NCBI RefSeq assembly: GCF_004295345.1
Contig: NZ_CP036200.1
Span: forward strand, 4,155,501-4,219,500
Reading direction: 5' to 3'
Length of the DNA stretch: 64,000 nucleotides
Source: Shewanella maritima
Lineage (GTDB): Bacteria > Pseudomonadota > Gammaproteobacteria > Enterobacterales > Shewanellaceae
Part shown: in pieces, positions 30,460-37,908 of the stretch
How positions within the stretch are numbered: the stretch's first letter is position 1
How the letters are laid out: the number at the start of each line of letters is the position of its first letter
Position numbers and translations under genes: made by a program
The notes under the pieces: model-generated
Seen by the model: only the letters and a program-made list of their open reading frames with translations
Told to the model about the DNA's origin: nothing
Database searches by the model: none

Positions 30460-30562
30460 ATATAACAAGCAGTTTAAGGTATGGACGTCTAACGCTTGGC
30501 TGACGCTCGTTCCTCGCAGATTTTAGCCAAGCATTATCCGCCCCTTAACGTGGGCGTTAGCT
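30460..30562 (+). repeat. attC site 2
   Basis: R''-like ATATAAC (one mismatch) at 30460 and R' GTTAGCT at 30556-30562; the central arms GCTTGGCT and AGCCAAGC pair, as do CGCCCCTTAACG and its partner. It is related in sequence to attC 1 and attC 5. Confidence 0.82.
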
Positions 30563-30576
30563 ATACAAGGAATATC

Positions 30577-30996
30577 ATGGACGATCCTCAACAAACTTGG
30601 GATGACTACTACTCAAGAATCAAAACTCGAAAGGTAGACGAAGCAACAAAACTTTGGGAAAACATGTTGAAAGCAGGAGTCTCAAGTGAAACTGTGTTTG
30701 CCATGGATTTTACTCATTTTTGCGATCTTCCCGAAAAACTAAAAGAACTGGGTAAACAGTTAAGTGAAAACTATGAACTGGAATTCAGTGATGTAGATGA
30801 TAAAGGATATCAGTTTTTAAGTGGCACAACTCGACCCTATGGCAATGAACTAAGCCAAGTTGATTTTATTGGCTGGGTAGAGTTTATGTGTGACGTCGCG
30901 CAGTCCTACAGTTGTGTCTTCTCTAGTTTTACAATCGAAAGCCCTGAGCTAGGCTTAATCTGGTCTAATAAAGACGTCGAATCTGAAAAGGGATAG
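30577..30996 (+). CDS. Cassette 3 protein, tentatively RraB-like
   Basis: 139 residues. ATG 30577 follows the attC core and an AAGG SD (30567-30570); an upstream in-frame start at 30496 lies inside attC 2 and is rejected. The second half (VFAMDFTHFCDLPEKLKELG ... VDFIGWVEFMCDVAQSY) loosely recalls the RraB (RNase E inhibitor) domain, with an acidic chain overall, but the match is by eye only. It is cytoplasmic and followed at once by an attC. Treat it as hypothetical. Confidence 0.55.
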   Translation: MDDPQQTWDDYYSRIKTRKVDEATKLWENMLKAGVSSETVFAMDFTHFCDLPEKLKELGKQLSENYELEFSDVDDKGYQFLSGTTRPYGNELSQVDFIGWVEFMCDVAQSYSCVFSSFTIESPELGLIWSNKDVESEKG

Positions 30997-31095
30997 CTAA
31001 CAAGCTGCTAAATCCAGATTCACCAACGCTGTCATGCCATTTGCTGAGCAAATCGCCCGCCAGCACTTGGTTCACTTATTAGCAGGGCGTTAGGG
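30995..31095 (+). repeat. attC site 3
   Basis: R''-like AGCTAAC at 30995 (overlapping the stop of the cassette gene) and R' GTTAGGG at 31089-31095. The spacer differs from attC 1/2/5, so this cassette probably came from another source. Confidence 0.65.
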
Positions 31096-31136
31096 CTTAA
31101 GAAGGCAAAAAAGTAACATTGCATGTGAGGGAAAAT

Positions 31137-31811
31137 ATGCTGAATTTAAATGAAAGAGAGCGACTTGAAGTCCAGAGTATATTTGTTGCAACTGAAAAAG
31201 AATACCGAAAGCGACTTAGGGCGAATAAAAATTCTGTTTACGCCATAAACCTGGTGGGTGATCTTCACAATAAAATTGACTCTGTTATTAGCTCTGTAAA
31301 AAAGAAAGGCATTAAATTCGGATGTCGAAAGGGGTGTAGTTATTGTTGTGATCTCCGAGTTGAGGTACTAGCTCCCGAAGTTTTTTACATAACCAAGAAG
31401 CTCAAAGGTTCGATGTCCAAGTCTGAAATGCAGGCATTTATTGAAAAGCTGATGACCTATGCAGATAAGGCTACCGGACTACGGTTCGATGAACATATCA
31501 TACCATGCGTAATGTTAGAAAATGGTGCATGTAGTATTTACGAATATAGGCCAATGATGTGCCGCAAGTATAACTCCCTCGATGCTCAAGTGTGTGAGGA
31601 CCCACATGCACAAGTTCCTGAAAATACTGAAGTCGTGGTAAAAACTGGAGCAATAGGTAAAGGATTCTCAGATAGCTACGAATCGCGTGGTTTGTCAGCA
31701 ATACCGCATGAATTAGGTCAGGCTCTTCTTGTAGCACTTACTGACCCTAAATCAGAACAAAAGTGGGCTAAGGGAAATGAGGTCTTCACTCGAATCCCCG
31801 AAATGAACTAA
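31137..31811 (+). CDS. Cassette 4 YkgJ-family cysteine-cluster protein
   Basis: 224 residues. The signature CRKGCSYCC (around residue 65) with later PCVMLENGACSIYEYRPMMCR fits the YkgJ/CxxCxxCC family, proposed to bind zinc or an Fe-S cluster; in known members the role is unclear. An N-terminal ~60-residue charged helical region precedes it. ATG 31137 has SD GAGGG six bases upstream; TTG 31119 is the alternative. It is flanked by attC 3 and attC 4. Confidence 0.72.
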   Translation: MLNLNERERLEVQSIFVATEKEYRKRLRANKNSVYAINLVGDLHNKIDSVISSVKKKGIKFGCRKGCSYCCDLRVEVLAPEVFYITKKLKGSMSKSEMQAFIEKLMTYADKATGLRFDEHIIPCVMLENGACSIYEYRPMMCRKYNSLDAQVCEDPHAQVPENTEVVVKTGAIGKGFSDSYESRGLSAIPHELGQALLVALTDPKSEQKWAKGNEVFTRIPEMN

Positions 31812-31817
31812 GTTCAG

Positions 31818-31940
31818 CCCTAACAAATTGCTTAAGAGTGACGGCTAACCTTTGGCATTTTGGGTTCGGTTGAGTTTAATGGTTACGGTGGCTTTGCCCA
31901 AGTTCCGTGGTGTTAGCCGCACCTTAGCAAGGCGTTATAC
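31818..31940 (+). repeat. attC site 4
   Basis: R''-like CCCTAAC at 31818 and R' GTTATAC at 31934-31940, with palindromic arms such as GACGGCTAAC/GTTAGCCGC. At 123 bp it is the longest in the array. Confidence 0.75.
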
Positions 31941-31953
31941 ACCAAGGGAAGTT

Positions 31954-32394
31954 ATGGAGTTTTCGATAAATCCGCACAATGGAATTGGCTCAATCAAATT
32001 AGGTATGCCTAGAACAGAAGTTCGCGAAATTCTTGGCGGTTCGTTTGATTCATCTAGAAATTCTCTCGACTATTATTTTAATGGTAATCTTCAGGTTGAG
32101 TTTGAAAATGACTTAGTAAGTTTTATTGGTGTAGCTCTAGATGAATCTTATGTCGTAACATACTTGGGTGTTAATGTATTTGATGTAGAGGCTTCTAAAT
32201 TATTCGCTCTTATATCTGCCAATGAACCATTGGAACATACATTCGAACGAAGCGAATATGTTTTTCCTGAGCAAATAATAACGTTGTACGATGCAGATGA
32301 GCAGTACGATTACTTAGGAAATCACCAAAGATCTATTTGGGGGCAAATTGGCTTAGGTTCAAAGACATACTTGAATGCCGTAAGCGGTGTATAA
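31954..32394 (+). CDS. Cassette 5 hypothetical protein
   Basis: 146 residues starting at ATG 31954, with SD AAGGGAAG just upstream; the in-frame start at 31852 lies inside attC 4. The N-terminus GIGSIKLGMPRTEVREILG is a pattern seen in many small proteins with a SmpA/OmlA-like or related fold ('LGMTREEV'). No signal peptide. Its TAA stop lies within the first bases of attC 5. Function unknown. Confidence 0.65.
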   Translation: MEFSINPHNGIGSIKLGMPRTEVREILGGSFDSSRNSLDYYFNGNLQVEFENDLVSFIGVALDESYVVTYLGVNVFDVEASKLFALISANEPLEHTFERSEYVFPEQIITLYDADEQYDYLGNHQRSIWGQIGLGSKTYLNAVSGV

Positions 32395-32493
32395 CAAGCG
32401 CATAAAGTGAAGGGACTGCTAATGCTTGGCTCGGTTCCGCTTCGCTTTACAAGTATAGCCAAGCATTATCAGCCCCTTATGCGGGCGTTAGGT
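32389..32493 (+). repeat. attC site 5
   Basis: R''-like GTATAAC at 32389 and R' GTTAGGT at 32487-32493. It is a near copy of attC 1, same 105-bp length with scattered substitutions, many of them compensated across the stem (TTTGGCT/AGCCAAA versus CTTGGCT/AGCCAAG). Confidence 0.88.
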
Positions 32494-32501
32494 ACCTTAT
32501 C

Positions 32502-32897
32502 GTGGTCGAAGATTTTAAATCCATGCCTCTACTATTGAAATTCATAACAGCGCACGGATTATTTTGCTTTTTGTTTTTCCTGTCGGCTACAATTCCTGGT
32601 TTTGATGTAAATTTCAGCTATAAAGGCCAGTCTATGGGCTATGATGAGATTTGGCAAAATGGTTTGGGGATTGACTTGATTTTAATAGGTTCGCTTTTTC
32701 CTATTAGTGCAATTTTACTTTTAAAAAAGTGGCAATATTGCCGCCAGTTTTATGCGTTGATTATTCTAGGAACATTTGTCATTTTAAACGTTAATGGAGA
32801 AAGTTTTATCTATTTACCTTTTGCTTTAATAATTCCATGCTTGCTAATGGTTTACCTCTTTAAATACGATAAAGCCAAGGTGTACTTCGGTACCTAA
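32502..32897 (+). CDS. Cassette 6 small polytopic membrane protein
   Basis: 131 residues from GTG 32502 (ATG 32523 is a possible alternative). There are four hydrophobic stretches: FITAHGLFCFLFFLSATI, IDLILIGSLFPISAILLL, FYALIILGTFVILNV and FIYLPFALIIPCLLMVYLF. I do not recognise the family. It begins 15 bp after the R' core of attC 5 and its stop overlaps the R'' of attC 6. Confidence 0.6.
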   Translation: MVEDFKSMPLLLKFITAHGLFCFLFFLSATIPGFDVNFSYKGQSMGYDEIWQNGLGIDLILIGSLFPISAILLLKKWQYCRQFYALIILGTFVILNVNGESFIYLPFALIIPCLLMVYLFKYDKAKVYFGT

Positions 32898-32992
32898 CAA
32901 GCTGTTTAACAAGGACAAAATACAGTTGGCTTTTGCTCCTTCGTCGCTTAATTTTAGCCAACTATATTTTGCCCATTAACAGGGCGTTATAT
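32892..32992 (+). repeat. attC site 6
   Basis: R'' ACCTAAC at 32892 and R' GTTATAT at 32986-32992; arms AAAATACAGTTGGCT and AGCCAACTATATTTT pair along ~14 positions. Confidence 0.85.
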
Positions 32993-33007
32993 TTTTAGAG
33001 GACTAAA

Positions 33008-33307
33008 ATGTATTTAGAACCGTGGTTAGATATTAATGAATATTCCGAACCTCATAAAAATAAATTGTCATTCGAAGCTAAAACAGAAATCGATATTGGT
33101 CATATTCTATTTGGCAAAGAGTTATCTGTAATTGCTAAGCGTGAAGATTGCGATGAAATCCTTATTTTATCTGGTAGCAATAAATATATAGTTCATCTTA
33201 CTTGGTCTAGTAATAAAGAGTCACCTCCTTATCCAAATACAGTAAAGTTTGATTCTGAAGAAGAATTAGAAAGAAGGCTTCAACAAGATTTTAAATTTTA
33301 TTCATAG
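33008..33307 (+). CDS. Cassette 7 hypothetical protein
   Basis: 99 residues, ATG 33008 with SD AGAGGA. A small acidic cytoplasmic protein with a predicted beta-rich N-terminal part and a C-terminal helix FDSEEELERRLQQDF. No family recognised. Placement directly behind the R' core of attC 6 supports cassette origin. Confidence 0.6.
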   Translation: MYLEPWLDINEYSEPHKNKLSFEAKTEIDIGHILFGKELSVIAKREDCDEILILSGSNKYIVHLTWSSNKESPPYPNTVKFDSEEELERRLQQDFKFYS

Positions 33308-33314
33308 TACCAAA

Positions 33315-33429
33315 ATATAACAAAGTTTGTTAAAACCGACGCAACATACTCCGCCAACTTGATATTGCACTTCACGAATTTTATACCAAGCTGGCTCCGC
33401 ATGCCGTGTGGTTTATAAAGGTGTTAAAA
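33315..33429 (+). repeat. Possible divergent attC site 7
   Basis: R''-like ATATAAC at 33315 and a GTTAAAA near 33423 bound a 115-bp non-coding stretch with little resemblance to the other sites and poor palindromic pairing. The position between two cassette-like genes is the main argument. Confidence 0.35.
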
Positions 33430-33443
33430 ACCAAAAATAGTAG

Positions 33444-34466
33444 GTGCAACAATCTCAGATTATGGAAGACAAGATTATTTCAGCAGTGAGAACATTTGCT
33501 AGCTCGATAAGCTCAGGCAGCAAAGTAGTCGCTGATATGTCTGAACTAGTTGAAGTTACGTCTCAGTTGCCTCTTTCGAGTTTTGACTACTGGGAGCGAA
33601 TCATTCGTTCGGAATTTTCTTCAGCTATAAGGGAATTTATTCCCCCAAGGTGGAAGGTATGGTCAAAGCCCAAGGAATTAGTAACTTGGCTTGATCTTAT
33701 TAGTTGGGATGGCTACAAACGTGAAAAAGCAGTTCGGGCCTTATCTGGGGCTGCACCGAACACTTTCTTTTTTTCTCTTGCAGTTCGTAGACTCAATGAT
33801 TGGGTGCCCCAGGTTCGTAAAGCCGCGAGGGAAAAGCTCCTTGAAATAGCAAGGTCGACTGATCCTGAATATGTAGTTGAGGCATTATGCGTCGCGCTTT
33901 CCAATTGGAACTCGTGGGGTAGGATAGAAGAAGCAGATAAAGAGGTTCTACAGGAAATTATCTGTGAAAAAGAGATAGCAAAGTCCCTTCGGTTCAAGTT
34001 AATTATGTCTGCTTCAGGGCCTATGCCATCACTCTTTTCTCAGCTAGGTCGCACTACGATACTTGATGGGCAAATTGAAGAAATAGCTAAATCCGCTATT
34101 CAGCCTTCGGTTCGAGCAAAGGCATACCGCAGCTTATTTGAAGGGCGAGTTGTATGGATGGAAGGACGAAAATGGGTGTGGACTGATATAAGGTACTGCG
34201 AAGGCAGGCTAAAGCCTATCGTTGGCGAGCGAAAGTTAGAAATTGATACCCCACTAATATACTTACTAAAAAGGTCATCTGAAGATTGTTCATCCATCGT
34301 TAGGCGTGTTTCAGCAGAAATTCTAATACGAGAATTGGGCAATCTAGGTATAAAGGCCAGAGGTTTTGCCGAACGCTTTGCTTCAGACAGCTCACACGCT
34401 GTATCTGAAAGGGGGAAGTTTGCCTTAAGGAAATTAGATGAGGCAGAGGGTGCCAATGCCTCTTAA
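33444..34466 (+). CDS. Cassette 8 protein with HEAT-like helical repeats
   Basis: 340 residues, large for a cassette. The sequence is helical with repeat-like pairs (KREKAVRALSG, VRKAAREKLLEIA, VRAKAYRSLF, VRRVSAEILIREL) that suggest a HEAT/ARM scaffold, a protein-binding fold. No catalytic motif is seen. GTG 33444 is the longest start; ATG 33462 is the alternative, and neither has a strong SD. The gene ends within the R'' box of attC 8. Its role is unknown. Confidence 0.6.
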   Translation: MQQSQIMEDKIISAVRTFASSISSGSKVVADMSELVEVTSQLPLSSFDYWERIIRSEFSSAIREFIPPRWKVWSKPKELVTWLDLISWDGYKREKAVRALSGAAPNTFFFSLAVRRLNDWVPQVRKAAREKLLEIARSTDPEYVVEALCVALSNWNSWGRIEEADKEVLQEIICEKEIAKSLRFKLIMSASGPMPSLFSQLGRTTILDGQIEEIAKSAIQPSVRAKAYRSLFEGRVVWMEGRKWVWTDIRYCEGRLKPIVGERKLEIDTPLIYLLKRSSEDCSSIVRRVSAEILIRELGNLGIKARGFAERFASDSSHAVSERGKFALRKLDEAEGANAS

Positions 34467-34532
34467 CAAGCGCTTGTTGTCGCACTGGTTCTCTGTTGTT
34501 CTCCAAATTGGCTGCAAACGGGGGCGTTAGAT
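34461..34532 (+). repeat. attC site 8 (short form)
   Basis: R''-like TCTTAAC at 34461 and R' GTTAGAT at 34526-34532; only 72 bp, close to the compact attC length of mobile-integron cassettes. The GCGC-type outer arms pair. Confidence 0.72.
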
Positions 34533-34543
34533 CTTAAACAATC

Positions 34544-35026
34544 ATGCATAAATATCTGCTACTGCAAGCTCTTCTTTACTTTAACGTTCATGCTGCAGAT
34601 GAAGTTATAGCTTCATTTGATGAAAAGCGGACTTGTGTTCCTGAAACAGATGATTGCCAATCCACTTTAACGATTTCGACTAACCGAAACGTTTATGTGT
34701 TTGAAAACCTATTAGGCAGCTTTCATCACTCTACTACCAACAACCAGATTTTTGATTGTGGTGGCGACACATTAAGTTATGCGCCTAATGCCAATTTGAT
34801 AAATGCAAACGGGTCAACGCTCAGAATCGTTCATAACAATGGTGTTGGTGAGTGTGGTTTAACTCCAGATCAAAGGTACTATTTCATCATTGATGAAACA
34901 CCGGTTTTGAGTGTCTATGATAATACCGCACGATTGCTTCTATCTAAGCCCGTTTCATTTCAATCTACGGTTAAGTATAAAATCAATAACTTAGTCTATG
35001 AGGTTTGGGTTCCGGGTATTCCGTAG
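34544..35026 (+). CDS. Cassette 9 exported protein, unknown function
   Basis: 160 residues with a short signal peptide (MHKYLLLQALLYFNVHA, then ADEV). The mature part holds four cysteines (two in TCVPETDDC, one in FDCGGD, one in GECGL), which could form two disulfides in the periplasm. It is beta-rich with no family recognised. It starts 18 bp after the R' core of attC 8. The site after its stop begins like an attC (TCATAAC at 35027) but has no matching right half, so the array appears broken here. Confidence 0.6.
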   Translation: MHKYLLLQALLYFNVHAADEVIASFDEKRTCVPETDDCQSTLTISTNRNVYVFENLLGSFHHSTTNNQIFDCGGDTLSYAPNANLINANGSTLRIVHNNGVGECGLTPDQRYYFIIDETPVLSVYDNTARLLLSKPVSFQSTVKYKINNLVYEVWVPGIP

Positions 35027-35197
35027 TCATAACAAACTCAATCATAGGAAAGTGCTCATGGGCATGAATAAAACGTTTTTGTTGTGTTCTCTGATTAAAG
35101 CACTGCGCCTCTAATGACAATTGTCACATACGACTGATGACTTTTGTCTGCAGTCCTATTTGGGTTTTGTATCAATAATATATTCATACATCACCCA
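35027..35197. other. Junction region: attC remnant and a palindrome
   Basis: Begins with R''-like TCATAAC (35027-35033) without a partner, followed by AT-rich DNA. A perfect 12-bp palindrome TGACAATTGTCA lies at 35115-35126 upstream of the next gene and could be an operator. Confidence 0.45.
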
Positions 35198-35791
35198 ATG
35201 GACGAACACACTATGCCCCTACAGACCAAATCTCTTGAACAATATCGTGAAGAATATAAGCAGAAAAAACTAATCACTATGCCGATTGCTGGTGCCATTG
35301 TTTGGTTGGCATTAGGAATTACCGCATTATTTGTACCGGTCAAGAATATGGTGTTGCCAGTTTACATAGGTACGGGCTGTATCTTTTACCTAGCACTTTT
35401 CATCTCACGCTTTACGGGTGAAAAACTGCTTATGAAAAAGGAAGAACGCAACCCTTTTGATACATTGTTTCTGTATACCTTAGGCATGTCGTGGTGTGCG
35501 TTTGCTGTCGCTATTCCATTTGGATTAGAAAACTATACCGCAGTGCCAATGGCTATTGGCATTGTATCAGGGCTAATGTGGTTACCTATATCATGGTCGT
35601 TAGAGCATAACGTTGGCATTATTCATACTTTGCTGCGCACCGCACTTATCGTTATCGCTTGGTATGTGTTTCCTGAGCAACGTTTTGTTGTGATCCCATT
35701 TGGTATCGTGCTGGTTTATGCCATTAGCTTGTATCAATTGCTAAGCCGTTATCAGCAAGTAAAGGCTCACTATGTTGCAGTGACTCTTTAA
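35198..35791 (+). CDS. Polytopic membrane protein of unknown function
   Basis: About 197 residues from ATG 35198 (ATG 35213 is a near alternative; the longer form from 35144 begins with an unlikely segment). A charged N-terminus (SLEQYREEYKQKK) is followed by six or so helices. It resembles small uncharacterised membrane families such as DUF7010, a recollection I cannot verify here. A 12-bp palindrome about 70 bp upstream suggests regulated expression. No attC follows it, so it may not be a cassette. Confidence 0.55.
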   Translation: MDEHTMPLQTKSLEQYREEYKQKKLITMPIAGAIVWLALGITALFVPVKNMVLPVYIGTGCIFYLALFISRFTGEKLLMKKEERNPFDTLFLYTLGMSWCAFAVAIPFGLENYTAVPMAIGIVSGLMWLPISWSLEHNVGIIHTLLRTALIVIAWYVFPEQRFVVIPFGIVLVYAISLYQLLSRYQQVKAHYVAVTL

Positions 35792-36025
35792 GGCTGAGGC
35801 TATTGATTTCCCAAAATAGTGAATGGGCTGTAACAATAAGAAAATAAAGACGTTTCTGTAAATTTCTAGGCCGTTGCTCGAAGGGCTGATGATGTAGTAT
35901 GTTTGTAGGCTCTCACGTGGTGTAGGATTTAGTTTCCTTGGCGAGATTTATTAGGCCAGAACGCACCATGTTTGTCTAAATATTGATTCCAAGTGAGTTG
36001 AGCTTGGGACTCCCGATACGCGGGC
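35792..36025. other. Non-coding DNA ending in an attC right half
   Basis: No credible ORF. The last bases read CCCGATACGCGGGC before a GTTAGCT core, which matches the right half of attC sites in this array, but I find no left half. Confidence 0.45.
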
Positions 36026-36032
36026 GTTAGCT
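36026..36032 (+). other. Orphan attC right-half core (GTTAGCT)
   Basis: GCGGGC followed by GTTAGCT is identical in form to the right ends of attC 1, 2 and 5. It lies 11 bp before an ATG, as at other cassette starts. Confidence 0.6.
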
Positions 36033-36042
36033 ATATACTGAT

Positions 36043-36366
36043 ATGGGGCGAAAATTGGTCAGGAAGTTAAAGAATAAAGCGTTCTCAAAGTTAAGGAAGA
36101 AAAGGCTTGGCTATCGATTTATAGGTTGGTGGTTCGTAGTCCTTGGTGGGTTTATGTCTTATTCATTTGGACGGATAATGTTAGACCCAAATGGAGTACT
36201 AAATTACAACGGAGTTGATACTACAGACTTCGGCATTAAATTGAGTGCTTTTTTATTTACATTAATATTTCCTGTGATCGGTTTTATATTTATTATTATT
36301 CCAAAGCGTTGGGTTACAAAACTATTACTGCTGCAAGCAAGGATGAATCCTTTTTCGCCCAGGTAA
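36043..36366 (+). CDS. Probable cassette-borne membrane protein, unknown function
   Basis: 107 residues, strongly basic N-terminus (KLVRKLKNKAFSKLRKKR) and two transmembrane helices (FIGWWFVVLGGFMSYSFG and LSAFLFTLIFPVIGFIFIII). No family recognised. The start 11 bp after an attC core, and a weak attC-like site after it, suggest an eleventh cassette separated from the main array by the gene at 35.2-35.8 kb. Confidence 0.55.
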   Translation: MGRKLVRKLKNKAFSKLRKKRLGYRFIGWWFVVLGGFMSYSFGRIMLDPNGVLNYNGVDTTDFGIKLSAFLFTLIFPVIGFIFIIIPKRWVTKLLLLQARMNPFSPR

Positions 36367-36376
36367 AATAAAATAT

Positions 36377-36433
36377 ACCTAAAGGATAGGACTCCTGCGA
36401 ACACTATTGGCGGTTCAAGCTCTAGCGTTATAG
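36377..36433 (+). repeat. Weak, degenerate attC-like site
   Basis: ACCTAAA at 36377 and GTTATAG at 36427-36433 occupy the places of R'' and R'. Pairing between the arms is poor. Confidence 0.3.
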
Positions 36434-36465
36434 CTCAGAATACCTATCTCAAATACGCAATCAAT

Positions 36466-36499
36466 CGGCTAAACCTGTTTTTGGGTTTAGCCGTTTTTG
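36466..36499 (+). terminator. Rho-independent terminator
   Basis: CGGCTAAACC (36466-36475) pairs with GGTTTAGCCG (36484-36493), followed by a T tract. It closes transcription from the cassette-like gene. Confidence 0.85.
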
Positions 36500-36774
36500 T
36501 TGTTAGCTTACGTTCTTTCATGAAGCCGGTATCTAGTTCCGATTCTTCAATTTACCTTTTGGTCAATCTAGGCTCACAGTTTTGTGTCGTTATTTTTTCA
36601 CTTCAAATTATCAATGGCTAATGTTATTTGCGTTACAACCGCAACCCCAATTATTGGAGATAATGACCCAGTAAACACAGTTGTATTCGGTTTGGTGTAG
36701 TGCGCAGTTAACTCAAGCTAGCAACACCTGCTCAATCAGGCTGGCATTTTTAGGGTTCAGTTGAGGGTTTAGAT
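36500..36774. other. Intergenic region, no feature recognised
   Basis: About 275 bases between a terminator and the nuclease gene. I see no ORF, repeat or clear promoter apart from GAGGG (36763-36767), the SD of the next gene. Confidence 0.4.
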
Positions 36775-37692
36775 TTGATAGAAGCGACAACAGTAAAATT
36801 TATTAAGCTCGGGCGTTCTGGCGACTGGGAGGCGCGTTGTATCGAAGGTGATAAGCCAATGATCAGACTTGGCTTTGATAATCCTCATCATCAGAAATGC
36901 TTAGAAGGTGATTGGGATTTTATCAATCGCTATTGGCAAGAGTGGAAAAAGAAAGGCAAAGCCACAGAAACCACCAACCAGATTAAGGATTTTTACACGC
37001 AACCTGCAACTACCATGTGGATTACGGTTTATAAGCGCAAACTGTATTGGTGTTTTGCCAGCGAAGAAGTCATTGAGCTTGAAGATGGCAGCAGGGTTAG
37101 GAATGTCATCGGCCAGTGGCAGTCTTGGAACGTTAATTCTGAGCCTTTATATGTTGAGAACCTAAGCGGGAAATTAACTAAAGTGCAGATGTTTAGAGGC
37201 ACGATTTGCTCGGTAAAAGAGTCGGATTACCTGCTTAAACGAATTAATGCCATTGAACTTGCTGAAGTCAAAGCTGCTAAGGACTCGCTTATGCAACTTG
37301 AGTCCAGCATAAAGCCACTAATTAGTAACTTAGGCTGGCAAGACTTTGAGTTACTGGTCGATCTGGTGTTTGCCAATGCTGGCTGGCAACGCGTCGCCAC
37401 TTTAGGCAAAGTTGAAAAATCGATTGACCTTGATGTTATGTCGCCTGTTACTGGTCGTAGAGCGTTTATCCAAGTGAAGTCTCAGTCATCGAAGGAAGAA
37501 CTCAAAAGCTACATTGAGCAATTTGAAGGGATGCCACAATACGATGAAATGTATTATATCTGCCATACAGGTACTGTAGCGTTGGCTGATGTTAAACTTC
37601 CGCATAATGTGCAACTTATTGGTTTAGATCATATGGCCGAGCTGACAATTAATGCCGGACTTGTTACCTGGCTGATCACTAAGGCGTCTTGA
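36775..37692 (+). CDS. Mrr-like restriction endonuclease-fold protein
   Basis: 305 residues. The C-terminal half has the PD-(D/E)xK layout of the Mrr_cat family: helix LGWQDFELLVDLVFANAGWQ, then SIDLDVMSP and the strand AFIQVKSQ, with Asp and Q-x-K as the metal and catalytic residues. The N-terminal ~170 residues are an unrecognised beta-rich domain with many Trp (MWITVYKRKLYWCF), perhaps a substrate sensor. The start is TTG 36775 with SD GAGGG 7 bases upstream. No methylase or other restriction subunit is adjacent, as expected for Mrr-type enzymes that act on modified DNA. Confidence 0.68.
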   Translation: MIEATTVKFIKLGRSGDWEARCIEGDKPMIRLGFDNPHHQKCLEGDWDFINRYWQEWKKKGKATETTNQIKDFYTQPATTMWITVYKRKLYWCFASEEVIELEDGSRVRNVIGQWQSWNVNSEPLYVENLSGKLTKVQMFRGTICSVKESDYLLKRINAIELAEVKAAKDSLMQLESSIKPLISNLGWQDFELLVDLVFANAGWQRVATLGKVEKSIDLDVMSPVTGRRAFIQVKSQSSKEELKSYIEQFEGMPQYDEMYYICHTGTVALADVKLPHNVQLIGLDHMAELTINAGLVTWLITKAS

Positions 37693-37908
37693 TTGAAACT
37701 AGTTAAGTGGTTGGAGTAAGCGGTTGTCATGTTCACCGTAGTTTAATTTTGCTCACAAAGTGGTAATTTTAGGTCGCTCTTGTCTTGTTGAAATGGCTGA
37801 GACAGGTTAAAAACGAGTTTTGCAGTATAGGCTAATGAGTTTTTCGAGGGGCTGTTTTGACGGGCTTTTTTAATGGACTTTGTTGGCGAGCGTTTTTGGT
37901 GTAGCAAG

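Noticed and set aside
33315..33429. Confident attC between cassettes 7 and 8
   Set aside because: R'' and R' cores exist but arm pairing is poor, so it is kept only as a low-confidence site.
29749..34532. CRISPR array or other short-repeat defence locus
   Set aside because: Repeats are ~70-123 bp, palindromic and separated by ORFs; cores match attC sites and there are no short unique spacers.
36775..37692. Complete restriction-modification system
   Set aside because: No methyltransferase or specificity subunit lies nearby; only a lone Mrr-like nuclease is supported.
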